NCBI GenBank assembly: GCA_007644065.1
Contig: VJWN01000015.1
Coordinates: 542,658 to 606,657 of the forward strand
Length of the DNA: 64,000 bases
Direction of reading: 5' to 3'
Origin: Margaritispora aquatica
Lineage: Eukaryota; Ascomycota; Leotiomycetes; Helotiales; Discinellaceae
Part shown: piece by piece, positions 33,686 through 45,252 of the stretch
Layout: each line of letters begins with the position of its first letter
Numbering within the stretch: position 1 is the stretch's first letter
Translations under genes and position numbers: made by a program
The notes under the pieces: generated by a model
Seen by the model: only the letters and a program-made list of their open reading frames with translations
Database searches by the model: none
Told to the model about the DNA's origin: nothing

Positions 33686-34413
33686 AATGGAACTCACAAG
33701 TGAAGCTTCGTGCCTTCCTCATGAACTCAAGCTTGATCATCTTCAAGGGCAAAGAAAACCGGAACTTTAATTTCCCCAGCTTTCTTTCTTCTCAACTTCA
33801 ACTTCCTCTCTTCTTCCCTTCAACCCAAATATTTACATCGACAAAACCTTCGACACAAAACAATATAGAATCCTTCTTTTGCCATCGCTACCTACTGGCT
33901 GCTGTCTTGGTTCCTGAATCAATATCGCATTCGCATTCATATTCATTCATCACCTGTCTTCGTTTCTGCACCTCTGTTGTGCTCCGTTGACTCTCCACCG
34001 CATCACTTGTGCATATCACTTGCAGCCTGCAGCATCTGGAACCGGTACCTGGTAAGAAACCTGTTCTATTCTGACAGGATGCCACAGCTAATTCTATCAA
34101 AGTTACTTCTATTTGCCGCGCACACTGTACCTTAGAATCCGTGCATTCGCTGAAGGTTCTTTGCTCAGATCTTTTTCTGGCACCTTTCTCGCAAACCCGT
34201 AAGGAACCGCCCCCACACTTGCCTAGTCGGCGAGACCAAACATTCAACCCAACTGCGGCCCAAAAGCTTACTTATACAGCAAGAATTCTCGCACCCGCAA
34301 ATCTGGATCGGTTACGAGCTTTCAGGAGACGTCAAGAGTCTCCTTCATCTGATCCCAACTCTTCGGAAAATCCGCAAAAATCTAGAGGCAGGTCACCTGG
34401 TTGGTTGAGAACG
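33686..34413. promoter_or_regulatory. Region between the unknown minus gene and the phosphatase gene
   Basis: Probably holds a missing first exon of the minus-strand gene, divergent promoters and the phosphatase 5' UTR. The plus-strand frame in phase with the phosphatase is open from 34141 but lacks an ATG before 34414. Confidence 0.4.
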
Positions 34414-35719
34414 ATGCATCGACACAGATCTTCGTCCAAGCGTTCGCTTTCTCCTAATATGCCTAGCTCTCCTATTCCTCAAATTGACGGTGCATGCTTT
34501 GGAAAGCCAGATGCCAAAGATGGGGATGCGACTGCCGCTACTTCCAAGCCTGTAGAAGAAACGAAGGCTCCTCCTCTGCCTTCATTTCTTCAGATCAATG
34601 AGAATGGTTAGTTTGCTTGACTTTCTTGATGTTTGCGATTTGGGAAGCTAACTTGAATAAGAAATGCACGAGAAGTACGCAGAGCTGAACCGTCTGGAGA
34701 ATGAACGCCTCGCTTCCTCCAAAGCAAATCCAGATGGGGAATGGGCACGTCTTGACCCTGATCCTACTCTTGACCGTTACAACAATATCCACCCTTGGGC
34801 AAACAATCGAGTTCACCTCCAAGTTCCAGAAGGTTTCAATGACTATATCAATGCTTCTCCTGTTACCCTTGTCTCGACGTCCAGTAAGCAGAGCACACTC
34901 AAGACTAGTATCCAGGACAAGTACATTTGCATGCAAGGCCCTAAGCAACAAACTGTTGACCATGTTTGGCATATGGTTTGGCATGAACTTAGTACTCCCT
35001 ACAATTCCTCTCCGGCTGTCATTCTCATGCTGAGTCCCACTCATGCTCCTATGCCTGATGACCCAAATAAGATGTTCGAAAAATGCTACCCTTATTTTCC
35101 TGTCGACGAGAACTCAGCACCCTTGATCATTAATGAGAAGAGCGAGCTTGGACCAGACTTCAAAGCCACTGTTAAGTTCGTCTCAAGAGAACCAGGGATT
35201 CCTGATACTCCGATTGAGGTCCGTAAGCTTGTGATGGAAGTTGAGGGCGAAGATGAGGAGAAACCCATCTGGCATTATCTGTATCCAAGCTGGCCCGATT
35301 TCGGTGCGCTTGAGGAAGAAAATGTTGCTAGTATTCTTGCGCTCATGGAAATCTCTCGCCAAGTCAATGGTAGAGGAGAGAACGCCCGAATTGTCCATTG
35401 CAGTGCTGGTGTTGGAAGAACAGGAACTTTCGTCTGCCTAGAGTTCTTGATTGGGGAACTGTTAGGTGGTGCTTGGGAAGCCTGGGACGATAGTGACCAC
35501 GCGCTTTGCGACCCTATTTTCGAGACGGTCAATCAATTGCGTATACAACGGAAGACCATGGTCCAGGCGTACGAGCAATATGCTTTCCTGTATGAAGTCC
35601 TTCGGAAGATTTGGGAGGAGAAATACGGAACCCCCTGTGCTGGTGGAGAACATAAGCATGAGAAAAAGTCCAAGGTTTCCAGAAATAAGACAGATGTTTG
35701 TGGTACTGGACCTGATTAA
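34414..35719 (+). CDS. Classical protein tyrosine phosphatase
   Basis: Two exons (34414-34606, 34662-35719; intron 55 nt) give 416 residues. The protein hydrolyses phosphotyrosine. The catalytic domain spans about residues 65-400: substrate-loop-like DRYNNIHPW, FNDYINAS, YICMQGPKQQTVDHVWHMVW, the WPDFG loop with its general-acid Asp, the P-loop HCSAGVGRTG (HC-X5-R), and QRKTMVQAYEQYAFLY near the end with the Q-loop. The N-terminus is short, basic and Ser-rich (HRHRSSSKRSLSP), and the C-terminus is Lys-rich. Family members in fungi dampen MAP kinase pathways, but which substrate this one has cannot be read from the sequence. The start is the first in-frame ATG; the open phase upstream (from 34141, ATG-free) leaves room for a longer N-terminus through an unseen upstream exon. 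Confidence 0.9.
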
Positions 35720-36633
35720 GGGTCTATGATCATAAGGGTGGTCTTCTTGTGGCTTGATGCGTGTTCAGAATGTTCACTGCTTTTCTTGTATGAAATCGGG
35801 TTGTTTTGCATGGCGTAGAGCGCGTTCGTACCTAGATAGACGTTCTCAGCGATGAGAAATGAGATCAGAATGATGACAAATGATATCCTATGAAGCTTTC
35901 CCCCAAGTGCTCTACATGGTCACGAACTTCAGGCGCACGCCTCCAGTTGAGTTTTTGAGAACCTAATGTTTTCAGCTGGAAAGTCAGCAGTAGTGGTTAT
36001 TCTGCAATCTCATCAGTCAAGCGGGCTGACTAGCTATTTGGGATCTAAGAGCGTGAGCTGGATGAAAGCCAAAGTGAATAAGCGAGCTGGAAGTGTCTCA
36101 CAGGTTCTGAGATATCATGCGTCCGTGGACTGCATGGTTTGATAGGTAACTATGTTAATACGGATAGTATATGAAACACATGGATGAGATAAAAAAGAGA
36201 CTGTGAGATTGTTTGAGTCATTGCAGATCCTATCGTTGCTTGAAGGTATTTATTCATCTATCTACTCTCATTTCCTTGCTTGCTACCTTGTCCGCTTGAG
36301 TTGTGCAATGTTATTGCAGACTTGCAGATATCCATCCCTTGCAAGTATCCTTCAATGTGATAAGATTCGCTTGCACAGATGGCTTGGTATACCTTTCCCC
36401 CTTGAATCTTCGTAGCTTCGGCTGACTTCGTTTGGAAGCACTACACCTCCCATGCCACGCCGTTTCGCAAAACCTGCAGGGCCCATGGTGATTGAGGTAT
36501 CCTAATCAATCTTGCCTCCGACCCAGATGCTTTGTGTGCTCTCCATGTCCATATGGACCACCAAATGCTGTATCTCCTTGTACAGCACATACTTCTTTTG
36601 CGTCAAATCATAGTAATTTCGTTGGGTTGTCTC
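35720..36633. other. Intergenic, convergent 3' ends
   Basis: Between the phosphatase stop (plus) and the RRP6 stop (minus). Only short frames without family features. Contains both 3' UTRs. Confidence 0.5.
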
Positions 36634-39165
36634 TCAGTTCTTAAAAGTGTGACTCCTTCCCGCCCTCTCAGTTTGCGATCGCCGCATACCATTGGGCGCA
36701 TCGATGCTCTTCTTATAAGGATCCATCGGCTTCTTCTTCCGGTCTCCCTTCCCGCCCATATCAGGTCTCTTACTGTTGAGCACTGATTCTGCCTTGCTAT
36801 AATCGAATGGCTCTTCGTCTTCCATCTGCACATCAGGATCATCATCGTCTGCTTCCTCGGTCTCTCCCATCTCCTCTGATTGCTCTACTGAAGATGCCGC
36901 TTTCTTAGCGGCTTTCTTGGCTAGTTTCTTCTCTGCCTTCTTTGCAGCTTTTCGCTCGGCCTTTTCACGCGCTTTGATGATTTTCTTAGATTCTGCTTTG
37001 TCGTTGTCGGAGGACGAGGTATCGGATTCTTCGGCTTCGGAAATCTGTTCGCTCTTTCGCTTCGAGCCTCGCTTAATAGTGAACGCTTCTTCTTCCTTCT
37101 TGGGCTCGATGGTGACAGGAATGTATGTTTCTGGTGCCTTCTCGACAGCTGTAGGCTGAAGTGCGAAAGCATTGGAGGACATCGCAGGTAAAGGAACGGC
37201 TAGGCGTAGGTTCTCGTTCGAGGATGCAGTTGGAGTGTCCCAGATGCTGGATCCAAAAGCACCACCCCAGAATGTAGAGTTGCCGCTTCGTAGTTCACCT
37301 TGGTCGACGACAGAAAGGGTTGTGCTCTCTTCAATTGCGATGATGGGCTTCGGTGACAGTGCCTGCACCTTTCCTTTTGCAGCATCAGGGCGAAGAACGT
37401 CCATCATGCTGGGTCCGGTTGATCCTTCTGCTTTGGCAGTTTTGATAATCTGAAGCAGTTCTCCGGCACGAGATTTCACGGCGTGTGAAATTGGGTGGAG
37501 GATGCCAAGCAACGCGACCATGTCAGCAGGCATGAGCTTGGAAAGAGAAAATAGAACTTGTTGTGACATAATAAACGTGGTGCTGTCATCCTCACTCCTG
37601 GCAATCTTATCTCGCCATCCGTGAACGGCTCTAAAGACAGAGAACTGCTCGTTGCTGAAAAGGGCTGGGGTCTTGACGAGAAGAGAATACCAACCGCCGG
37701 GACCCCGTCCGCTTTCTGAATTATAAATTTGTCTTTCATATCGAAGCAAGGAGGTCTCTTTGGATTTCTGAATGACCATTTCTGTCCGATTCTCATCAGG
37801 AGCATCGGACTTGGTCTTGTCTATCAATTCATTGCGCATATTGTCGTAAATGTACAAAAGGAAATGGGTATCAGCTCGGGCATAAAAGAACATTTCGGTA
37901 GGCAAAGGTCTGGCATTGTTAGCAAAGCCTGAAATAGAGCCTTGGAGTATCTTTACCGTATCCTCCAATCGGCTAATTGGTATTTCTTGTCCGCATCAAA
38001 ATCGATAAATTTCTTAAGTAAGAAAGCGAGACTTCCACCTGTGTAGCCTAAAGTCCGACTTGCCCAATGGGTATCGAACAGCCCTACAACGTAAAGGCCA
38101 AGATCACGCTGAAGCCATACAATGTCCATATACGCGCCATGGAAAACTTTGATGATCTCTGGGTCTGTGAATACCTCGTTGAGTACTTGCAGATTCTGTC
38201 GCCATGGCTTCAGAGTGTCCACAATCCAATCTTTGTTCCGGGTGCTGATTTGCATTAAAGAAACAAGACCAACATAGGACCTAGTATCATGATGCTCGAG
38301 GTCAATTGCGATTTCCTTGGCAGCTTTAAGCTCTTCCAACATTTCGAGAACACCCTGCTCAGTGTCAACGAATGTTGCCGAGGTGGTTTCGAATGGCAAG
38401 TAAGGTATAGGATCTGCTTTTTCGTAGATAGCATCTGGGTAATGCAATTCAAGTATTTCTGTCTCGTAGGGGTGCTTATATCTAAGATACATGTCAGTCT
38501 CGTCAAATAGTGAGAAATCGGAATAGCCGTACTCCTGTAAACCGTAGTCATTGGTGAAACTTTCAAGGCTTTCCTCGAGGGGTAAAGTAGCATGAGGCTT
38601 AGTAGTGAGAATTGGTTTCCAAGGAGTAGTTTCCTGGTTATTTGGCTTGACATCAAACGCCAGCTGCGGCTTGACCAGATTCTGATTTCGAAATGATTTG
38701 CCTAGTGACGAATTATTTTGGTTTTTAGACCTTGACGGGATCTGGCTAGTGTTAGTTTGGTGATCTGATCATCCAATGCATGCTGCAACTTACTGCCCCT
38801 CCAGTCTCACTGCTCGTTTGGGCTTTCCGCTTGATCACTCCAGTATATTCGTCCAGGCAAGTGTCGGATTTCTCGAGCAAAGAATCGACAACGTCTACAA
38901 CTCCACGCCAATTATTTTCGACATCATCTACGTCCTCGAAAGTTGGAACACGAAAATCTGATATGGAAGCAGCCGACTTTAGCAATGCGCCCGCCAAAGC
39001 AAGCAAGCCTTCGCATTGTTGGTCCAGTGCGGTTCCAACTTCAGGATTGAGGGACCGTTGGAATGCGAGATCTTCTGAAGATATGTGACCAGCTGTTCGT
39101 GTTACTGCGATCAGGGCAGACTGTATCTGGTCCTGCAAGGACTTAAAGTCCTGCGATTGATCCAT
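36634..39165 (-). CDS. RRP6: Nuclear exosome 3'-5' exoribonuclease Rrp6
   Basis: Three exons (39165-38794, 38741-37957, 37909-36634) give 810 residues. Rrp6 is the distributive 3'-5' exonuclease of the nuclear exosome, trimming rRNA and snoRNA and degrading aberrant transcripts. The N-terminal 120 residues match the helical PMC2NT region that binds Rrp47. The DEDD-Y nuclease domain shows AIDLEHHDTRSY (first Asp and Glu near residue 264), VFHGAYMDIVWLQRDLGLYV, and YARADTHFLLYIYD (final Tyr/Asp near 396). An HRDC domain follows near 470-530 (FSVFRAVHGWRDKIARSEDD). The last 200 residues are Lys/Ala and Glu-rich, resembling the lasso that contacts RNA and Mtr4. The start at 39165 follows from the conserved MDQSQDFKSLQDQIQSAL; the frame above it has no ATG. 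Confidence 0.95.
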
Positions 39166-39359
39166 CTTAAATTTCGTGTAATCATTTGTCGTTGTTGAAT
39201 GATGATCTTGAAGCTTCAAAAAATGTTTGGAAGAGGCTGAGATGCCGACGTTTTACCGTGCATATGCAACGCTAGCGTCAATCCTGTCAGAAAGAGGCAT
39301 CTGGATCGTCAATTCCAGAGGCGAAGGAGGCATCAGTTCTCATCCAACAAAGACACAAA
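39166..39359. promoter_or_regulatory. Short divergent promoter RRP6 / MDM35
   Basis: Only 194 nt separate the RRP6 start (minus) from the MDM35 start (plus), so promoters and 5' UTRs must overlap. Confidence 0.6.
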
Positions 39360-39814
39360 ATGTCAGCTTCATTAGCTCCAGAATGCAACGAGGTCAAGGA
39401 GTAAGTTTATCACCTATCCTTATGATTTAGTGAACTAATTGGATACAGACGTTATGATTCCTGCTTCCTCAAGTGGTACAGTGAAAGTCAGTTGCACTAT
39501 CTACCTTAAGCAAAGGTCTCCTTTAGCTGACGTATGCTCAAGAGTATCTTCGAGGGAAGGGCACCACGAATGAATGTGATTCTCTGTTCAAGGATTATAG
39601 GGCATGTCTAACGGTCAGTTTGCCTTTGGTCTCAGACAAAATAAAAACTGAAATGGATTAGGGGGCTTTGAAGGAACGTGGTATTGACAAGATGTTGGAG
39701 GAGGCGAGGGATGACCACAAAGACAATGATGCTGTGAATATGCGTCGAAAATGTAGGCAATCTTCTAATAACTCTTACTCGTAAAGCTTGGGATTAACAT
39801 TTTATGAATCAGAG
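39360..39814 (+). CDS. MDM35: Mitochondrial intermembrane-space protein Mdm35 (TRIAP1 homologue)
   Basis: Short exons 39360-39400, 39449-39486, 39543-39613 and 39662-39752 join to a twin CX9C protein of about 80 residues: MSASLAPECNEVKERYDSC, then FLKWYSEKYLRG, then NECDSLFKDYRACL and ALKERGIDKMLEEA. The paired cysteines (CX9C twice) form two disulfides through the Mia40 pathway in the intermembrane space. Mdm35 stabilises Ups1/Ups2 lipid-transfer proteins that move phosphatidic acid and phosphatidylserine between mitochondrial membranes. The 3' end is uncertain: a fifth mini-exon at 39813 would create a split TAG giving MRRK as the end, whereas reading through the GTAGGC donor stops at TAA 39782-39784 with ten extra residues. 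No single frame is long, because every exon is short. Confidence 0.88.
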
Positions 39815-40642
39815 TACTTGGTGTTTTTTGAATGAGCGGCATTGCGTGGCGTTAAGGGAAGGACAAAAAAGACCTCACTCTGTTTGAAAGCTACTGCTAG
39901 CATCATTTCCTCATAGGAGTCTGTAACATTATGTAGCTAATAGGCATCGCATAGATCTAGACCTATTATGAGCTTTTATTGTTGGTTTGCGGCGTTACAA
40001 AGTGACTAAGGTGAATACAATATGGAGATTTCAATAAAGACCACCAGTCACTCTTCTGCCTCTCAGTGGGCTTGACCTTGTGGATTTCACCTTTATGCCC
40101 TTGCAATGAAGAGCATAAGTGGTAATTCTCTTCAATATGTCTCTGTATCCTGATTTTGTTGAATGCATCAAGGGCCAAGGTAAAGATAGGAAAAAAGATT
40201 ATGAGGAAACAAATCAAGATGGGAAATAAATTACAGTCAAGGAATTGTAAGAAGACAGCAGGTGCAGACTCAACTTGCACCCTTGAGTAGATGCTTTGTA
40301 GTGATCCACAAGCAGTGAGGTGGGTGGTAGGTATACCTTAGCTCGTGGGGTGATATCACGTGTAGAAGCTTAATTTCTTGCCCCTGTAGCTTTGGGAAGA
40401 CGCGGCACCTTCGAGGGAACTTTTGATCAGGTTCCCTTAAAGCTCAAGCACTCCTTGCGCCGCCTATACTTGCGATAAGAACACTGTTCGGAGATCATTG
40501 CCGCGTACTCAATGATGTGGGAGAATCCAGTTTGATCCGACTTTTAGCTACAAAATCATACACCACGAATTTCCAAGACTGGCACATTTCGCAAGCTGTT
40601 CTATCACGTTGCCCCAACCAAATCAGTGATGCACAAGGATTC
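39815..40642. other. Intergenic
   Basis: Downstream of MDM35 and upstream of the small membrane-protein gene. A minus-strand frame at 39966-40280 encodes one hydrophobic helix but has no ATG and no family match, so it is not called. Confidence 0.45.
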
Positions 40643-41063
40643 ATGCACCCCTTCTCAACCCTCACACTTGCGATCTTCGTAGCGGGCTACATCACTGCGC
40701 GGTGGGATCTAGTGACTCGGGTCTATGAGCTCGTTGTCTTTGCCTGGGACCACGGTGTTGTGGTAAGTCTTCTATTGTATAGAGATACTACAAGCACTAA
40801 CTCTGCGACAATAGTCGCGAACCCTCAAAGGTTTTGGCTTCCTCTCACTGTTTTTCTTCGTCTTTGTTATACCAATTGAGAGGCTCGCCTCGAGAGAGAC
40901 AAAACTGGTGGGGTTATTTATTCTGAGGCTTAGGGGCACCGCTAAATTCTCTGCAGCATCCAAGATCTGGAAGTGCTGGAATATCTGCGCGCGAGCAGTT
41001 AAGGAGGAGGGGCTCTTTCTAGAGAGATCCGCGAAAAAGAGGATCTGTCATGCCCGAGCATGA
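40643..41063 (+). CDS. Small two-helix membrane protein immediately upstream of GPI1
   Basis: Exons 40643-40762 and 40815-41063 (52-nt intron) give 122 residues. The first half reads MHPFSTLTLAIFVAGYITARW, then DLVTRVYELVVFAWDHGVV, then FGFLSLFFFVFVIPIERLAS: two membrane helices around a short loop. I recall short proteins beginning like this in other filamentous ascomycetes, without known function. The second half is basic with four Cys and looks less constrained, so the true stop might be earlier through an unseen splice. The stop (41061-41063) lies only 7 nt before the GPI1 ATG, so the two may share a transcript or overlap in transcription. A link with GPI-anchor synthesis is inference from position only. 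Confidence 0.7.
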
Positions 41064-41070
41064 TGGGCTC

Positions 41071-43483
41071 ATGCGAATTTTCTGGCCCCTGGACATCCCA
41101 CGATCCGATTCACCTGGCATAATAGTGGGATGGCGGAATTCGGGGCTGGATGTGTTTGTGGTAGCAATCTTGGAGGATGTCGATGTGGGTAGCGGGCGGA
41201 ACTGTTTGGAGGACTGACTGACGTGGGCCAGGCGCGCAGTGTCGAAAATGCTCTGAAGGTTGGAACTCTATTCCGAAATGCTAGTCACCCTATCGAACGG
41301 ATTTACGAATTATGTGGTCAATCTTCGATGCAGGTGCTTGGACTGGCAAACAGCCCAAAGCTCGAGGTCGAAAATCTTCAAATGCATGCAACTGTTGGAC
41401 CCGCTGTTAGGGTGCCTCAGATATCCTGCGCTAGAGCATCGACTATACAAATTACAATGTTCGACCGTCCCCTGCCTAACAGGATGCAATATATTTCCTT
41501 GAATCCGATCTCACTAGCCTTGGGGGATAAAGCTGAAATGGCCACACTTGCGCCTGGTAGTGTGGATGCAGAAGAGGAGAGGGAGGAGCTGAAGAACCAA
41601 GAAAAGACAGCTAAGCTTGTACAAAAGTTGAAGCTTCATACTGTTGCTAAACATGCCCCTTCACATAAGGAGCTTGCTTTACCCAGAATCGTCAATCAGA
41701 TTAATTGTGCTTGGGAACTCAATAAGCTTTTGCAGAGGAATATTTCGCTCGTTGGAAGACGATCCCGACGAAGCCTAAGTGTTTCAGAAAGAGTTGTGGA
41801 GTCGGCCACTACCATGAGAGATTTTGTGTTTAGAGCATTGTGGCAGCTGATCACACTTTACATTTACCCAATCCTACGCCGTGGGTTTATCATTGGCCTT
41901 CTTTGCCATAGAGTCGCTGCAGAGGCACTTTTACTTGGCCTTGAATGGAGAGCCAAACCAGATTATGCAGCACTCAAGGATATTTCGGCCACGGCTCAAC
42001 AAGTCGAAATTCGTCTGCAGCAGTTTTGTTACTGGCCGCTACAATACTTGACTTTGCGCAAGCGAAAGGATGATTGGGAGAGTGTAACGACAAGTCACCC
42101 GGACTATATTAGGTTCTACAACAGTCTGTAAGTCAAGATATGCAACATTGTTTTGTTTTCAGTAGGCAGGGCAACAAGATGTCTAGCCTCCTACTTGCAT
42201 TCATACTTCAATAGCAGTTTGAAGAAAATAAGCTAATGTATTCTGTGATTACAGATGGCTTGTCGCAAATGATGTTATTATTGGCATTGCCCTTGGTTCA
42301 TACATAATCGACAACTCTGCATGGGTAGCCGAATCGATTAGCGACATACTCAGTCTATATTCGATCGCTGCCTTGCAGAGGACAATATCATGGTTGATGG
42401 ACTGGCCTGCTGGTTTAAAGCTAAATAATGAGCTAGCTGCATTTCTTGGTGATTTATTCTTGTGGGTAATTGATCACTGGTCGAGTATGTGTATGTCTCT
42501 TCGGTGTCTCGCAACAACTAACAAGTCACAGGCTGCATCGAAACTTTACACCCCCTTTTACCACACATCATATGGTTTATCGGGTTCTCTAGCTTTGCAG
42601 GTGCTAGCATGCCAATTGCCATGTTCTCGGACCTTCTTTCCATCCTCACATTGCACATCTATTCATTCTACATGGCTTCTGCTAGGATCTTCAATTGGCA
42701 GTACACCATACTTTTATCGCTCTTTCAGTTATTTAGAGGAAAGAAGCACAACGTCCTGCGGAAGCGTATCGATTCGTGCGACTACGACCTCGATCAACTC
42801 TTGTTAGGCACCATCTTGTTTACGTTGCTCTTTTTCCTTCTACCTACTGTGATCGTGTTCTATCTCACGTTCGCTTGTGCTCGGATGGCGATTATATCTT
42901 TGAAGGCGATCTTGGACACCATGCTTGCATGCCTGAACCATTTCCCTCTATTTGCTCTGATGTTACGAATTAAAGACTCACAACGACTACCCGGTATGCC
43001 CCTATTGCCCGCCCTGCAGAAATAAAGCTAATAGTCTATCAGGCGGAATTAGATTTGAACTTCGAGATACCCAACAACCTTCTAACATTTCTCCCGACTC
43101 TCCTATTACTCCACCTACTTCATACATTTACGTCAAGGTATATAAACTTCATGGCATTTTTATTGCTTTGCTAATAAGCGCAGTCTGTTCCTTTGACCTT
43201 TCGCGCTATGTTCCATCAATATTTTCAGCTCGGTCATCGTATTCGCAAACATTACGTTTCACCCCGTGTACTGCTCTGTCTCGCAACAGGGAAATTTGTT
43301 CCTCCAATACATCGGAAGAATCTCTACAGTCTACAATACAGCATGTTACCAGCACGTCGAGCGGGGATTATGGATATGTGGCGTGCACTCACAGCTGGCG
43401 TGCCACCAAAGAAAAATGGGTACTACGATGCGAGTATAAAGCTGAATGGGAAACGATTAAATGGGAATGGGAGGCGGCATTGA
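41071..43483 (+). CDS. GPI1: GPI-GlcNAc transferase subunit Gpi1/PIG-Q
   Basis: Six exons (41071-41184, 41232-42127, 42255-42484, 42532-42993, 43043-43137, 43184-43483) give 698 residues. Gpi1 is a membrane subunit of the ER complex that transfers GlcNAc to phosphatidylinositol, the first step of GPI-anchor synthesis. The start MRIFWPLDIPRSDSPG followed by IVGWRNSGLDVFVVAIL is typical of fungal Gpi1. The soluble part runs to about residue 210. Membrane helices then include FRALWQLITLYIYPILRRGF, VANDVIIGIALGSYIID, the HIIWFIGFSSFAGASMPIAM region with the conserved LTLHIYSFYMASARIFNWQ, and LLLGTILFTLLFFLLPTVIV. The C-terminus keeps LFRGKKHNVLRKRIDS and a final KNGYYDASIKL. Every junction preserves frame with canonical sites. 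Confidence 0.94.
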
Positions 43484-44228
43484 CACTAATACAATGTCAA
43501 TGGTCTGACGATATGACGATTTCTTGTAAATATCAAAGATCTTGGATGTCTATAGTAATGATAATAAACAAGACAAGATCAGGCTAAGGAATGATATTCT
43601 GTGAACCGCCTACGGAGGTAGACTTATTCAGCTGGGTGGATATGCATAGTTTGGAGCACACTCTAAACTCAGATTAACTCACACCTCGCTAAGCTGATGT
43701 GTGTACAAACACCTGGCAAACTACTACCAAAACTCCAGCAAGAAATTTCTAAAGTTTCTGGCTTTTGCAGCTTCCCAAATCAAGATTAACAACGGATTTC
43801 TATTGCTGAGCGGAGATATCAACATTAGATGACTATATAACCAATTGCTGCTCTGTGTCTTAACTTAGTCTCCTATAATGTTGTCCGGTGTTGGACTGCA
43901 AAACAAGTTTTCAGCCTTGTGCTTGGGTGAAGTTGGGCTTTCTGCAGGACGGGACGAAAGGCCCACTTCCCCGCGTTCTAGGCTTGAGCTTGTCCGTCAG
44001 CCTTCCCTATCCCAACTTCCTCAAGCTCCATTTGTCGTTGAAATCGTAGATTATGTCCATCACCTTTCTATACACACCACGGTACTCCCTCAACCGCACC
44101 ATCTCAACTATCTGACCCTCTCCGGCCCTGATTTTTATCAGAAACAAGAATATTTGTGGTCATTCAATCTGCCTCGACTTAGCAATCTCTTGCGCTGTCT
44201 CAGCAGCGTCTCCCACTCTCCCGCCACC
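43484..44228. other. Intergenic / leader of the methyltransferase gene, right half open in frame
   Basis: Left part is the GPI1 3' UTR. From an ATG at 43878 to 44228 the frame is open and in phase with the methyltransferase exon 1, which could be an alternative N-terminal extension of 117 residues. Confidence 0.45.
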
Positions 44229-45252
44229 ATGGCATGGCGCTGCTCTGGGCGCACAAACGAGGAGTTGATCGAGAATTTGTTTAAGAATGGGCTGATTACT
44301 AGTTCGAGAGTGAGGGATGCTATGCTGAAGGTAATTTGTCACTTTCTCCATGCTTTGCCATCCTGGAGGCTGTCGTTATGACCAAGTTGACTGTCCCTGC
44401 ACCTCTCATCATCCTTGTTCCAGTTACGTGCATTGTCGGGTTTTAGAACTAGAAGCCTAATAACCACGGTCAGGTGGACAGAGCACACTTCTCCCCCACA
44501 GCGCCGTACGAAGACTCGCCCCAAACCATCGGTTACTTTGCCACCATCTCAGCACCACACATGCACGCCTCCGCCGCTGAATCCCTGTTGCCCTACCTCG
44601 GTCCCGGGAAACGTGTCTTAGACATTGGATCTGGCTCAGGATATCTCACTGCTGTCTTGAGCGAGCTTGTCTTTACTTCAGACAACCCTAGTACTAGTGG
44701 GAAGGTAGTGGGGTTAGAACACATCTCCGAGCTACAGGACTTGGGAAAGAGGAATATGGGGAAGAGTGAAAGGGGAAGGAAGTTGATGGGAGAGGAGAAG
44801 GTTGAATTCGTGCTGGGCGATGGGAGAAAGGGATGGCGAGACCAGACGGGGGACGGTTGGGATGCTATACATGTTGGTGCTGCGGCCGTGGAATTGCATC
44901 AGGAACTCGTAGATCAGTTGAGGAGTCCTGGCAGGTCAGTCTCTCGTTTTCTTACTCCTGTGTTCCTCTATCAAAGGCGTCTCACTTCTCTTATTTCTTC
45001 CTCTTCCTCTTCTACTTCCTCTCGTATTGTGGCCATCTACTCTGCCCAGTACTCCGACTTCCAGCGAGTGACCGACAAAAGAGCAAAAGCAATTGCTAAG
45101 CCAAAAACAGGATTTTCATCCCAGTCGAGGACCCTAATGGCCAAGGCCAGTATATCTGGGTTGTGGATAAAGATGCCCATGGTAAGGTAATCAAGAAGAG
45201 GACTATGGGCGTTCGATACGTGCCTTTGACAGATGCGCCTTTGGCTCTGTAA
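44229..45252 (+). CDS. PCMT: Protein-L-isoaspartate O-methyltransferase
   Basis: Three exons (44229-44330, 44474-44934, 45111-45252) give 234 residues. The enzyme uses S-adenosylmethionine to methylate isoaspartyl residues in aged proteins, starting their repair. The N-terminal substrate region reads [20 protein letters not shown] with [16 protein letters not shown]. Then come [14 protein letters not shown], the SAM-binding motif [16 protein letters not shown], motif II around [21 protein letters not shown], and [20 protein letters not shown] with the end [12 protein letters not shown]. Length is normal for the family. I chose the ATG at 44229 because it begins the conserved MAWRCSG sequence and sits in an excellent context (CCGCCACCATGG). 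The second intron (176 nt) is longer than most here. Confidence 0.94.

Noticed and set aside
34141..34413. N-terminal extension of the tyrosine phosphatase
   Set aside because: The frame is open but contains no ATG; the apparent start is a GTG.
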